The notes: generated by a model from the letters alone, not told the origin. Counted from the first letter of the stretch, positions 17,635 through 25,799 are shown. The stretch: DNA of 47,421 bases from Magnetococcales bacterium (GCA_015231925.1 JADGAQ010000011.1:1-47421); one strand, 5' to 3'. Translations and numbers: made by a program.

Positions 17635-18162
17635 ATGCCTCGGATTGCCGGCTCCTGGATCGCGGTGGGTCGCATCCGGGGGTCGTTCGGGGTGCGCGGC
17701 GACCTGAAGGTGGAGCCCTGGACCGGAACACGGGAAGCCCTGTTCCGGTTTCGGCAGTTATGGATGGGCCAGGATCCGCTGACCGGACCTTTGCAACCGC
17801 TTGCGGTCGAGTCGTGGCATCCCCACGGGGCCACCGACTGCACCCTGAAAACCGGCACGTTCGCGAATCGGGAAGAGGCGGCGAAGTGGCGCGGCTCTCT
17901 GTTGTGGCTGCCTCGGGAGGAGTTGCCCGAGGTTGAAGAGGACGCCGTCTACTGGGTCGACCTGCTCGGTGCCCGGGTGGTCGACGGCGACGGGGTGGCC
18001 CTGGGCCTGGTGGAAGAGATCCTGGAAACGGGGGCCAACGACGTGCTGGTGATCCGCGATCCCCAGGGGGAAGAGCGGCTCCTGCCCTTCACCGCCGAAG
18101 TGGTGCGCCACTGGGATGAAACCGCCCGCGTTCTGACCGTCAGCCTCTTTCCGGGTTTGTGA
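17635..18162 (+). CDS. rimM: Ribosome maturation factor RimM
   Basis: 16S rRNA processing factor that binds S19 and assists 30S head maturation. 175 residues with the N-terminal RimM barrel (VGRIRGSFGVRGDLKVEPWT) and a C-terminal PRC-like barrel beginning near YWVDLLGARVVDG and containing NDVLVIRDPQGEERLLPF. It has no obvious ribosome site of its own and starts one base after the rpsP stop, so it is probably translated by coupling. Its position between rpsP and trmD is the conserved bacterial order. Confidence 0.96.
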   Translation: MPRIAGSWIAVGRIRGSFGVRGDLKVEPWTGTREALFRFRQLWMGQDPLTGPLQPLAVESWHPHGATDCTLKTGTFANREEAAKWRGSLLWLPREELPEVEEDAVYWVDLLGARVVDGDGVALGLVEEILETGANDVLVIRDPQGEERLLPFTAEVVRHWDETARVLTVSLFPGL

Positions 18163-18227
18163 TTCCGGGTGGTGGGGAAGGGATCCGGCGGTGTCGCTCC
18201 GTCCAGTCCGAGGGAGGCGTCGGGGCA

Positions 18228-18995
18228 ATGCGCTTTTCGGTGCTAACCCTGTTTCCGGAGATGTTCTGCGGTTTTCTGGAAGCTTCCATGGTCAAACGCG
18301 GCCTGGAGCGGGGTCTCTTCGCGGTGGATCTGGTGCAGATCCGGGACTTTGCCCCGGAACCGCACCGGCAGGTTGACGATGCCCCCTTCGGTGGCGGGCC
18401 GGGCATGGTCATGAAGGTGGATTGCCTGGCCAGGGCCTTGGATGCGGTGGTCACGCCGCAGACAGAAGTGGTCTACCTGACGCCCCAGGGGCTGCCCTTC
18501 ACCCAGGAGTCGGCTGCCGAACTGTCCAACCTGGAGCATGTGGTGTTGCTTTGCGGCCACTACGAGGGGATCGACGAACGTATCGTGGCCAGTCGGGTCG
18601 ACCGGGAATACTCCTCGGGAGACGTGGTGCTGACCGGCGGGGAACTGCCCGCCATGATGATCGTCGATGCGGTGAGTCGTCTGTTGCCGGGCGTTCTGGG
18701 GGATCCGGAGAGCGCCGCTTGCGACTCGTTTCAGCACGGGTTGCTGGATCACCCCCACTACACCCGTCCGGCAAGCTGGTCGGATGGGCGCGGCGGCAAG
18801 GTGGAAGAGGTGCCGGAGGTGTTGCGCTCCGGGGATCACGGGCGGATCGCCGCCTGGCGTCGTCGTCAGGCTCTGCTGCGCACCCTGATTCGCCGCCCCG
18901 ATCTGCTGGGGCAGGCACGCTTGACCCGTCACGAACAGCGCCTGCTGGAGGCGTTGCGTCGGGAGTTGGATGCGGAAGAACCCCTCGACCGGTGA
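18228..18995 (+). CDS. trmD: tRNA (guanine-N1)-methyltransferase TrmD
   Basis: Methylates G37 of tRNAs with a G at position 36, preventing frameshifting; a SPOUT-fold enzyme with a trefoil knot. 255 residues. Signatures are GGGPGM at 55-60, LCGHYEGIDERI at about 108-119, SSGDVVLTGGELPAMM and LLDHPHYTRP. The start is placed at ATG 18228 because the family N-terminus MRFSVLTLFPEMF begins there and AGGGAGG lies ten bases upstream. The frame is open back to 18159, but that part shows no conservation. It is followed by rplS after 88 bp. Confidence 0.97.
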   Translation: MRFSVLTLFPEMFCGFLEASMVKRGLERGLFAVDLVQIRDFAPEPHRQVDDAPFGGGPGMVMKVDCLARALDAVVTPQTEVVYLTPQGLPFTQESAAELSNLEHVVLLCGHYEGIDERIVASRVDREYSSGDVVLTGGELPAMMIVDAVSRLLPGVLGDPESAACDSFQHGLLDHPHYTRPASWSDGRGGKVEEVPEVLRSGDHGRIAAWRRRQALLRTLIRRPDLLGQARLTRHEQRLLEALRRELDAEEPLDR

Positions 18996-19083
18996 CCGGA
19001 GGGGGGTGAAGCGGATTGTTGTTTAGACTTTTCAAGGGACCATCGGTGGTTCCGGCAATGCCAAGCCATGAAGGAATGGGTGC

Positions 19084-19431
19084 ATGAACGCGCTGCAACG
19101 CTTTGAGGAAGCCCAGATCAACAGTCGGGTGATGCCTGCTTTCGGAGCCGGCGATACCTTGCGGGTCCACGTTCGCGTGGTGGAAGGAACCCGCGAACGC
19201 ATTCAGGTCTACGAAGGGGTCTGCATCGGGCGGCACAATGCCGGATTCGGCTCCTCGTTCACGGTACGCAAGATCTCCTTCGGCGAGGGTGTGGAGCGGA
19301 TTTTCCCCCTCTTCTCCCCGCTGATCGACAAGATCGAGGTGATGCGTCGAGGTCTGGTGCGTCGCGCCAAGCTCTATTATCTGCGCGGCCGTACCGGCAA
19401 GGCGACCCGCATCAAGGAGAAGCGGGTCTGA
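19084..19431 (+). CDS. rplS: 50S ribosomal protein L19
   Basis: 115-residue L19 of the large ribosomal subunit, near the 30S interface. Signatures are [39 protein letters not shown] and [20 protein letters not shown]. The 88-bp gap after trmD holds an imperfect hairpin (GGGACCA-TCGG-TGGTTCC, about 19037-19054) just before the ribosome site. It may only be RNA structure in the leader. rnhB begins three bases after the stop, so the two are likely co-transcribed. Confidence 0.98.
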   Translation: MNALQRFEEAQINSRVMPAFGAGDTLRVHVRVVEGTRERIQVYEGVCIGRHNAGFGSSFTVRKISFGEGVERIFPLFSPLIDKIEVMRRGLVRRAKLYYLRGRTGKATRIKEKRV

Positions 19432-19433
19432 GT

Positions 19434-20090
19434 GTGCCCCACTTCCAGATGGAACAAAGCCTCTGGGGCCGGGGCACGCAACGGATTTGCGGCATCGACG
19501 AGGCGGGGCGGGGGCCGTTGTGCGGCCCCGTCGTGGCCGGGGCGGTCTGTTTCGCCGCCGGGCACGAGGCCGCGATGCTGGAAGGGTTGGACGATTCCAA
19601 ACGGTTGAGTTCCCGCGACCGGGAGAGGCTCTTCGACACCATCACCCAGCAGGCTCTCGGCTGGAGCGTGGCGGTGGCGGAGGCCGGGGAGATCGACCGG
19701 ATCAATATCCGGCAGGCCACCTTGCTGGCCATGAAACGGGCTGTCGAGGGCCTGCCGGAAGTGCCGCAATGGGTGCTGGTCGACGGGCGGGATCTGCCAC
19801 CCGGCCTGCCCTGTCCAGGACAGGCCGTCGTCAAGGGCGATGCCCTCTCCCTCAGCGTGGCGGCCGCCTCGGTGCTGGCCAAGGTGTGGCGGGACCGGAT
19901 CATGGATCAGTTGGCCGAACGCTTTCCCGGTTACGGCTGGGAGCGAAACCGGGGCTATCCCACCGCCGATCATCTGGCCGCCCTGAAACGCCTTGGGGCG
20001 ACTCCCCAGCATCGACGGTCCTACGCTCCGGTGAAGGCCCTCCTTGACTTTTCCGACAGCGCATCCCATCTGTTCTCTTCGGAGCCATGA
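19434..20090 (+). CDS. rnhB: Ribonuclease HII
   Basis: Removes ribonucleotides from DNA and cleaves RNA in RNA/DNA hybrids. 218 residues if started at GTG 19434, three bases after rplS; an in-frame ATG at 19449 is an alternative start five codons in. The catalytic acidic motif GIDEAGRGPLCGPVVAGAV is present, with LDDSKRLSSRDRE, VDGRDLPPGLP and SVAAASVLAKVWRD. The last codons overlap a sigma-32-like promoter and reach the hrcA region. Confidence 0.95.
   Translation: MPHFQMEQSLWGRGTQRICGIDEAGRGPLCGPVVAGAVCFAAGHEAAMLEGLDDSKRLSSRDRERLFDTITQQALGWSVAVAEAGEIDRINIRQATLLAMKRAVEGLPEVPQWVLVDGRDLPPGLPCPGQAVVKGDALSLSVAAASVLAKVWRDRIMDQLAERFPGYGWERNRGYPTADHLAALKRLGATPQHRRSYAPVKALLDFSDSASHLFSSEP
20043..20071 (+). 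promoter_or_regulatory. Sigma-32 (RpoH)-like promoter before hrcA-grpE
   Basis: CTTGACT at 20043-20049 and TCCCATCT at 20064-20071 are separated by 14 bases. This matches the heat-shock consensus CTTGAAA-N14-CCCCATNT at five of seven and seven of eight positions, with consensus spacing. It lies inside the 3' end of rnhB, about 60 bp before the preferred hrcA start. The dnaK promoter has the same geometry. Confidence 0.6.
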
Positions 20091-20128
20091 GGCTCCACCC
20101 ACTTGTCAGGTTGTGTCGGGACGGAAAA

Positions 20129-21223
20129 ATGTTGACCCAGCGGCAACACGATGTCCTGGAACAGGTTGTCCGCCTCCACATCGAGGAGGGCGGCCCCGTC
20201 AGCTCCAGTCGGGTCCGGGATCTTTTGCGGGAGGATCTTTCGGCGGCTACGGTGCGTGGCGTCATGGCCGAGTTGATCGATATGGGCTTTTTGCAGCAAC
20301 CCCACACCTCGGCGGGACGGGTACCGACGGAACGGGCCTATCGCCGCTATGTGGAAGGCTTGCAACTGATCGCGCCCATTGCCCGCAACGAGGCCAACGA
20401 CCTGCAACGCGCCTGTCGCTCCGGTGGGGAGGACATGCACCTCACCCTCCAGGAGGTGAGCCGGACCCTGGCTCTCTCCACCGATTGCACCTGCATGGTG
20501 CGCCCTCCCAGCCTCGATTTGGCCGTGTTGAAGCGCATCCAGTTCATCAAACTCTCCGGCGGTCGCAACGAGATCAACCGGATTCTGGTTCTCCTGGTTT
20601 CCCACTCGGGCCAGATTCAGAACCGCATCGTGCCCGTGCGCGCCTATTTCGTGCAAAAGGAGCTGGACAGCTTCTGCAGCGCCCTGAATCGTCAGTTCAG
20701 CGGCATGCGGCTCGCCGAAATTCGCGCCGCCCTGGCCAGGGAAGTCACCCTGCGGGAGAAAAATCTGGAGGCGCTGCGTCGCAAGCTCCTGGATACCCTG
20801 CTCCAGGGAACCCGAAGCGCCGGCTTGATCATCAACGGGCAGTTGACCATCTCCGGCCTCGATGCCACTCCGGCCTTCGCTCCGCTGGGTGAGGTGCGGG
20901 AGAAGGCGGTCATCCAGGAGAAGAAGCGGCTGATGCAGTTGCTGGACGGCTGCCTGGAAGCCGAGGGGGTGCGCTGGTTCATCGGGGTCAGTCCGGTATC
21001 GGGCAAGGGGGAGAATTGCTCCGTGGTGGCGGCCAAGTTCGCCGGTCCGGAGAGCGCCATGACCGGATCTTTGGGATTGGTGGGGCCGTTGCGCCTCGAT
21101 TATGCGCATATCATACCGCTGGTGAAATTCACCGCCGAATTATTGACCCGATACTGGTCCGGAACCCTGGTCGGGGAGGAGGCGGCGGGAGAAGGGGCTG
21201 CCCGGCTGCCGCCGAAAGCGTAG
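20129..21223 (+). CDS. hrcA: Heat-inducible transcription repressor HrcA
   Basis: Repressor that binds CIRCE operators of chaperone genes and is kept active by GroEL. 364 residues from ATG 20129. The N-terminal winged helix is clear (LTQRQHDVLEQVVRLHIEEG; LSAATVRGVMAELIDMGFLQQPHTSAGRVPTERAYRRYV, given here from two adjoining family blocks). The C-terminal part has the HrcA-type segment GPLRLDYAHIIPLVKFTAEL. An in-frame ATG at 20087 overlaps the rnhB stop as ATGA and would add 14 residues; I prefer 20129 because family members start near MLTQRQ. No CIRCE was seen near this gene or dnaK, so its targets (typically groESL) are probably elsewhere. Confidence 0.94.
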   Translation: MLTQRQHDVLEQVVRLHIEEGGPVSSSRVRDLLREDLSAATVRGVMAELIDMGFLQQPHTSAGRVPTERAYRRYVEGLQLIAPIARNEANDLQRACRSGGEDMHLTLQEVSRTLALSTDCTCMVRPPSLDLAVLKRIQFIKLSGGRNEINRILVLLVSHSGQIQNRIVPVRAYFVQKELDSFCSALNRQFSGMRLAEIRAALAREVTLREKNLEALRRKLLDTLLQGTRSAGLIINGQLTISGLDATPAFAPLGEVREKAVIQEKKRLMQLLDGCLEAEGVRWFIGVSPVSGKGENCSVVAAKFAGPESAMTGSLGLVGPLRLDYAHIIPLVKFTAELLTRYWSGTLVGEEAAGEGAARLPPKA

Positions 21224-21278
21224 CCTCGGGTGCGATTACGGTTTGTGACGGGTGTCGGCGTGTCGGGAGGATGGAAAA

Positions 21279-21899
21279 ATGGCGCAAGAGATGGACTGTG
21301 GTGAAAACGAAATGAGCAACATCTCTCCGTCCGGCGGAGCGGATGAGGAGTCAATCGTTCTGCCGGAGGAGAAAGGCCCTGCCGAAAGTCGGGAGGAGTT
21401 GGCCCAGCAGTTGGCCCAGCTTCAGGCCCGCTCGGAGGAGTTTCGCCATCAGTATCTCTCCGCTCTGGCGGAGATGGAAAACCTGCGCAAGCGCACCCAG
21501 CGGGAGATCGAACAGGTACGCAAATTTTCCCTGGAACCCTTCTCGCGGGATTTGTTGACCGTGGCCGACAATCTGGAAAGGGCACTGGGGGCGGCGCGTC
21601 TCAGCGGGGACGAAAACGCGGAGAGTACTCCCGTCCTCAAAGGTCTGGTGGACGGGGTGCGTATGACCCGCGATGAGCTGGATCGCACCTTTCGCAAACA
21701 CGGCATCAGTCGTATAACGGCCATGGGATTGCCGTTCGATCCCAATCTGCACCAGGCCATGATGCAGGTGCCATCGCCGGATCAGGAGCCGGGAACCGTG
21801 GTTCTGGAGATGCAGACGGGTTATCTTTTGCACGAGCGGTTGTTGAGACCGGCCATGGTGGGAATTGCCGCCGTGCCCCCCCCGCCCGCCGATTCGTGA
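21279..21899 (+). CDS. grpE: Nucleotide exchange factor GrpE
   Basis: Nucleotide exchange factor for DnaK. 206 residues from ATG 21279, which has GGGAGG eight bases upstream; an open frame reaching back to 21252 ignores that site. The protein has an acidic disordered N-terminus (1-40), a long coiled coil (about 40-80, with YLSALAEMENLRKRTQRE), the four-helix region and the C-terminal beta domain (ITAMGLPFDPNLHQAMMQ; TVVLEMQTGYLLHERLLRPA). It lies 55 bp after hrcA and 126 bp before dnaK, which has its own heat-shock-type promoter. Confidence 0.96.
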   Translation: MAQEMDCGENEMSNISPSGGADEESIVLPEEKGPAESREELAQQLAQLQARSEEFRHQYLSALAEMENLRKRTQREIEQVRKFSLEPFSRDLLTVADNLERALGAARLSGDENAESTPVLKGLVDGVRMTRDELDRTFRKHGISRITAMGLPFDPNLHQAMMQVPSPDQEPGTVVLEMQTGYLLHERLLRPAMVGIAAVPPPPADS

Positions 21900-21909
21900 G
21901 CGTGGAGCC

Positions 21910-21938
21910 ATTGACAAACGCCCGGCGCGTTCCCATAT
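21910..21938 (+). promoter_or_regulatory. Sigma-32 (RpoH)-like promoter before dnaK
   Basis: ATTGACA at 21910-21916 and TCCCATAT at 21931-21938 are separated by 14 bases. They match CTTGAAA-N14-CCCCATNT at five of seven and seven of eight positions. It is located 88 bp before the dnaK ATG, giving a leader of roughly 75-80 nt that contains a perfect hairpin. Confidence 0.7.
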
Positions 21939-21952
21939 GAAAAGCACGGCTT

Positions 21953-21972
21953 CCACTCGAAATGTCGAGTGG
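21953..21972 (+). promoter_or_regulatory. Hairpin in the dnaK 5' leader
   Basis: CCACTCGA (21953-21960) and TCGAGTGG (21965-21972) are perfect reverse complements around the four-base loop AATG. The stem begins shortly after the predicted transcription start. It does not match CIRCE (TTAGCACTC-N9-GAGTGCTAA). It could be an RNA stability element or a repressor site; the sequence does not say which. Confidence 0.5.
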
Positions 21973-22025
21973 GGTTCATTCCACGACCGGCTTTTCAGGT
22001 ACACATCCAGGCGGAGAGACTTGCC

Positions 22026-23951
22026 ATGGCAAAGGTGATTGGCATTGATTTGGGGACGACGAACTCCTGCGTAGCCATCATGGAAGGTGGTTCCCCCAAA
22101 GTGATCGAAAACAGCGAGGGCAACCGCACCACCCCGTCGATGGTGGCTTTCGCCTCCTCCGGGGAGCGGCTGGTTGGTCAGGCGGCCAAGCGGCAGGCGG
22201 TTACCAATCCCACCAATACGCTTTTTGCCATCAAACGGTTGATCGGGCGTCGTTACGAAGACCCGATGACCCAGAAGGACATCAAGCTGGTGCCGTACAA
22301 GATCGTCAAGGCGGACAACGGCGACGCCTGGGTGGAAGCGACGGGTCGTCGCATCAGCCCTTCCGAAGTTTCCGCGATGATTCTGCAGAAGATGAAGCAG
22401 ACGGCGGAAGATTACCTGGGCGAGAAGATCACCGATGCGGTGATCACCCTGCCGGCCTATTTCAACGATGCCCAGCGTCAGGCCACCAAGGATGCGGGCC
22501 GCATCGCCGGCCTCAACGTGCTGCGGGTCATCAACGAACCCACGGCGGCGGCGCTGGCCTACGGTTTCGACAAGAAGCAGGGGCAGACCATCGCCGTGTT
22601 CGACCTCGGCGGCGGCACGTTCGACATCTCCATCCTGGAGATCGGGGACGGGGTCTTCGAGGTTAAATCGACCAACGGGGATACCTTCCTGGGTGGGGAG
22701 GATTTCGACCAGGCCATCATCGACTACCTGGCCGACGAGTTCCGCAAGGAGAACGGGATCGACCTGCGCAAGGACAGCATGGCCCTGCAGCGCCTCAAGG
22801 AGGCGGCGGAAAAAGCCAAGATCGAACTGTCCAACAGCACGCAGACCGATATCAACCTGCCCTTCATCACTGCCGATGCTTCGGGTCCCAAACACCTGAA
22901 CGTCGGTCTCTCCCGCCCCAAGCTGGAGAGCCTGGTGGACCAGCTGGTGCAGCGGACTCTGGAACCCTGCCGCGTGGCGTTGCGCGATGCCGGTCTCGGC
23001 GTTTCCCAGGTGGACGAAGTGGTGCTGGTGGGCGGCATGACCCGCATGCCCAAGATCCAGAAGGTGGTGACCGACTTCTTTGGCCGCGAGCCTCACAAGG
23101 GGGTCAATCCCGATGAGGTGGTGGCCATCGGCGCCGCCATTCAGGGCGCGGTTCTCAAGGGTGAGGTCAAGGATGTCCTGTTGCTGGATGTCACCCCTCT
23201 CTCCCTGGGCATCGAGACCCTGGGCGGGGTATTCACCAAGCTCATCGACAAAAACACCACCATTCCCTCCAAGAAGTCGCAGATTTTTTCCACAGCGGCG
23301 GACGGCCAGTCGGCGGTGACCATCCGCGTGGCTCAAGGCGAACGCGAGATGTTCGGGGATAACAAGTTGTTGGGCCAGTTCGATCTGGTCGGCCTGCCTC
23401 CGGCTCCCCGGGGTGTACCCCAGATCGAGGTGACCTTTGATATCGATGCCAACGGTATCGTCAATGTCTCCGCCAAGGACAAAGGCACCGGCAAGGAGCA
23501 GTCCATTCGCATTCAGGCCTCGGGCGGACTTTCCGAAGCCGAGATCAAGCGCATGGTGCGGGAAGGTGAGCAGTTTGCCGCCGAGGACGGCAAGAAGCGG
23601 CAGTTGATCGAGGCGCGCAACAATGCCGACTCCGCGATCTACTCTGTCGAGAAGTCACTCAAGGAGCTTGGGGACAAGGCGGATGCCAAGTTGAAGTCCG
23701 AGGTGGAAAAGGCCATTGCCGATGTCAAGGAGGTAATGGACAAGGATGACGCCGAAGTCATCACCACCCGTACCCAGGCGTTGGTGGAACTGGCCATGAA
23801 GGTCGGTGAAGCGGTCTACAAGGATCAGGGCGAACCGCCTCCGGGTGCGGGCGGTCCCCACCAGGGGGGCCAGGGCGGAGGCAAGTCGGCGGGCAAGGGC
23901 GGTGCCGACGATGTGGTGGAGGCGGAGTTCGAAGAGGTCAAGGACAAGTAG
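22026..23951 (+). CDS. dnaK: Chaperone protein DnaK (Hsp70)
   Basis: Major Hsp70 chaperone, 641 residues, a standard length. The ATPase domain carries [18 protein letters not shown] near residue 5, [35 protein letters not shown] and [13 protein letters not shown]. The linker and substrate domain follow ([27 protein letters not shown]-like [11 protein letters not shown]). The C-terminal tail is Gly/Gln-rich and ends in the acidic [12 protein letters not shown] typical of proteobacterial DnaK. ATG 22026 has GGAGAG upstream. It has its own sigma-32-like promoter and is separated from dnaJ by a small terminator-like hairpin. Confidence 0.98.
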   Translation: MAKVIGIDLGTTNSCVAIMEGGSPKVIENSEGNRTTPSMVAFASSGERLVGQAAKRQAVTNPTNTLFAIKRLIGRRYEDPMTQKDIKLVPYKIVKADNGDAWVEATGRRISPSEVSAMILQKMKQTAEDYLGEKITDAVITLPAYFNDAQRQATKDAGRIAGLNVLRVINEPTAAALAYGFDKKQGQTIAVFDLGGGTFDISILEIGDGVFEVKSTNGDTFLGGEDFDQAIIDYLADEFRKENGIDLRKDSMALQRLKEAAEKAKIELSNSTQTDINLPFITADASGPKHLNVGLSRPKLESLVDQLVQRTLEPCRVALRDAGLGVSQVDEVVLVGGMTRMPKIQKVVTDFFGREPHKGVNPDEVVAIGAAIQGAVLKGEVKDVLLLDVTPLSLGIETLGGVFTKLIDKNTTIPSKKSQIFSTAADGQSAVTIRVAQGEREMFGDNKLLGQFDLVGLPPAPRGVPQIEVTFDIDANGIVNVSAKDKGTGKEQSIRIQASGGLSEAEIKRMVREGEQFAAEDGKKRQLIEARNNADSAIYSVEKSLKELGDKADAKLKSEVEKAIADVKEVMDKDDAEVITTRTQALVELAMKVGEAVYKDQGEPPPGAGGPHQGGQGGGKSAGKGGADDVVEAEFEEVKDK

Positions 23952-23983
23952 GACGCCGCGTTCCGGCGGATGTATGGGTGTGG

Positions 23984-24003
23984 AAGGTGGCGACACCTTT
24001 TTT
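23984..24003 (+). terminator. Small intrinsic terminator between dnaK and dnaJ
   Basis: AAGGTG (23984-23989), loop GCGA and CACCTT (23994-23999) form a six-base stem followed by a run of T to 24003. The short stem suggests partial termination. It lies 33 bp after the dnaK stop and 40 bp before dnaJ, where it could keep DnaJ levels below DnaK. Confidence 0.55.
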
Positions 24004-24042
24004 CTATAGGGGTTGTTGAGTTGCCGTCGTCGGTGTTGCGAG

Positions 24043-25206
24043 ATGCCTAAGGACTTTTACGAACTGCTGGGGGTGCCACGTAATGCCGACGAGGCCCAAC
24101 TCAAACAGGCCTACCGCAAGTTGGCCATGCAGTACCATCCCGACCGCAATCCGGGGAACAAGGATGCGGAAGCCAAGTTTAAAGAGATCAATCAGGCTTA
24201 CGAGGTCCTGAAGGATCCGCAGAAACGTTCCGTTTACGATCAATTCGGCCATGCCGGATTGAATCAGGGCGGCGGTGGCGGTGGTGGTCCGGGCGGCTTT
24301 TCGGCAGACGGATCCCAGTTCAGCGGTTTCGGGGACATCTTCGAAGAATTCTTCGGGGACATCTTCGGTAACAGCCGTGGTGGCGGGGGAGGGCGTGGCA
24401 ATCGGTTCGGCCCCATGCGGGGCGACGACCTTCGTTACGACCTGGGCGTCACCTTGGAAGAGGTCATGGAAGGCACCGAAAAGCGGGTGCGTTTTCCGAC
24501 CATCATCGGTTGTGAAACCTGCCGGGGCACCGGGGCGAAAGCGGGCAGTGGCCCGGAAGTCTGCAGCATGTGTTCCGGATCGGGGCAGATGCGCACGCAG
24601 CAGGGTTTTTTCGCCATCTCCCGCCCCTGTCCGACTTGTCGTGGGCAGGGACAGATCATTCGGGATCCCTGTAACGATTGTCATGGTCAGGGGCGTGTCC
24701 GCAAAGAGCGCACCATCACGGTGAAGGTTCCCCCCGGAGTCGATTCGGGGAACCGTATCCGCTTGACTGGCGAGGGTGGGGCGGGCTTGTTTGGTGGTCC
24801 TCCCGGTGATCTTTATATCGGTATCGAAGTGGAGGCTCATCCCTTTTTCCAGAGGGAGGGGCCCAATCTGCTTTGTCAGGTTCCGGTGACTTTTCCGCAG
24901 GCGGCGTTGGGCGAAAAGCTCGATGTGCCAACTTTGAACGGCAAGGCGCGGGTCAATCTTCCCGCCGGATGTCAGACGGGCAAGCACCTGGTTTTGCGGG
25001 GCAAGGGGCTGCCTCACCTCAATCGGCCCGGGGTTTACGGGGATCTGGTGGTTGAGGTGCGGGTGGAGACGCCGGTCAATCTCAATCGTCGGCAGCGGGA
25101 GTTGCTGGAGGAGTTCATGCGGGTGTCGGAAACCGATTCCCAGCCGGAATCGACCTCCTTCCTGGACAAGGTCAAGGAATTCTTCGATAAAAAGATCTCT
25201 TCCTGA
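24043..25206 (+). CDS. dnaJ: Chaperone protein DnaJ (Hsp40)
   Basis: Co-chaperone that stimulates DnaK ATPase and delivers substrates. 387 residues from ATG 24043 (MPKDFYELLGVPRNADE). The J domain (1-70) has the HPD motif in MQYHPDRNPG. A Gly/Phe-rich linker follows (about 75-125). The zinc domain has four Cys pairs (CETCRGTG, CSMCSGSG, CPTCRGQG, CNDCHGQG), and the C-terminal substrate domains are intact. There is no convincing ribosome site before the ATG. Together with the preceding terminator-like hairpin this suggests modest expression. An upstream in-frame ATG at 24013 adds non-conserved residues and was rejected. Confidence 0.96.
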   Translation: MPKDFYELLGVPRNADEAQLKQAYRKLAMQYHPDRNPGNKDAEAKFKEINQAYEVLKDPQKRSVYDQFGHAGLNQGGGGGGGPGGFSADGSQFSGFGDIFEEFFGDIFGNSRGGGGGRGNRFGPMRGDDLRYDLGVTLEEVMEGTEKRVRFPTIIGCETCRGTGAKAGSGPEVCSMCSGSGQMRTQQGFFAISRPCPTCRGQGQIIRDPCNDCHGQGRVRKERTITVKVPPGVDSGNRIRLTGEGGAGLFGGPPGDLYIGIEVEAHPFFQREGPNLLCQVPVTFPQAALGEKLDVPTLNGKARVNLPAGCQTGKHLVLRGKGLPHLNRPGVYGDLVVEVRVETPVNLNRRQRELLEEFMRVSETDSQPESTSFLDKVKEFFDKKISS

Positions 25207-25328
25207 GTTCCTTTCTGTCGTGTCTGTATGATTAATCCCGGGGTCTTGGGGGATTATCCTCCCCCCGGCGGGATGTGGAGCGGTGCCTCAGGGTTTTTCT
25301 GATTACATTCGCTCACTCAGGGCAAGCT

Positions 25329-25376
25329 GGTCGTGCCAAGGGCCAATCATTCGGACGATTGGCCCTTGGCACGACC
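25329..25376. repeat. 20-bp perfect inverted repeat
   Basis: Arms at 25329-25348 and 25357-25376 are exact reverse complements around the eight-base loop ATTCGGAC. The arms begin with GGTCGTGCC and end with GGCACGACC. There is no T-run after either arm, so it is not a typical intrinsic terminator. Confidence 0.85.
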
Positions 25377-25381
25377 GATGG

Positions 25382-25458
25382 CAGGCTCGCCCGGCTCATG
25401 GTCATGCTTTTCGGCGAAAGGCCGCTGAAGAAGCATGACCATGAGCCGGGCGAGCCTG
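25382..25458. repeat. 28-bp perfect inverted repeat
   Basis: Arms at 25382-25409 and 25431-25458 are exact reverse complements (start CAGGCTCGCCC, end GGGCGAGCCTG) around a 21-base centre. The centre contains its own CGGC-GAAAG-GCCG mini-stem. It begins six bases after the neighbouring 20-bp inverted repeat. Perfect identity over 28 bp suggests recent origin or selection for the structure. Confidence 0.85.
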
Positions 25459-25578
25459 AAAGGATAGAGTAATTCCGTTTCTGTTTCATTTTTGCATTAT
25501 TGCAGGGGTCTGGGGATCATCATGGTCCCCAGCCGGGGTTTGGGGACGGAGTCCCCAATGTGTTGTCTTTGACTTGTT

Positions 25579-25630
25579 TTGTTCTTTTATTCCCCTGGAA
25601 GGGGAGCCTTCCAGAGGAATAAAAGAACAA
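25579..25630. repeat. 24-bp inverted repeat with one mismatch
   Basis: Arms at 25579-25602 and 25607-25630 pair over 24 positions with a single C/A mismatch around loop GGAG. The AT-rich outer half (TTGTTCTTTTATTCC) and GC-rich inner half (CTGGAAGG) differ sharply in composition. The structure sits in the middle of the hairpin array. Confidence 0.8.
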
Positions 25631-25799
25631 GAAAAAACCAAAAATAGAACCTCGGAGGCTCTGCCTCCACAATTCGGCAGGAAAGCCGAATTGGACGCCG
25701 CAAAGCGGCGCCCGAAGGGCGAGGGCCATGGATGGCCCGAGTCCAATCTCCGCCGGGGGGGATAATCCCCCCGGACCCCCGTGATTTGGAGGGCGATTG

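Larger units (their letters stand above)
25207..25799. repeat. Gene-free region packed with inverted repeats
   Basis: 593 bp between dnaJ and dapB without a credible gene. Going rightwards it holds a GC-rich hairpin (25238-25268), two long perfect inverted repeats (25329-25376 and 25382-25458) and a series of at least nine short hairpins from 25510 to 25774. The rightmost, with arms CCGGGGGG (25753-25760) and CCCCCCGG (25767-25774), resembles the inverse complement of the leftmost one. A related GGGG-AT-AT-CCCC-GGACC module recurs at about 27146-27167, so this is probably a dispersed intergenic repeat family. The dapB ribosome site (GGAGGG, 25788-25793) begins just after it. Open frames here are made of hairpin sequence and are not genes. 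Confidence 0.8.

Noticed and set aside
19010-19083. Ribosomal-protein leader motif before rplS
   Set aside because: Only one imperfect seven-base hairpin is present; it does not match a regulatory RNA I know.
20000-22030. CIRCE operator for HrcA
   Set aside because: I looked for TTAGCACTC-N9-GAGTGCTAA and close variants near hrcA, grpE and dnaK and saw none; the inverted repeat at 21953-21972 has a different sequence and a four-base loop.
25207-25799. CRISPR array or tandem repeats
   Set aside because: The repeats here are inverted and differ from each other; there is no regular repeat-spacer pattern.
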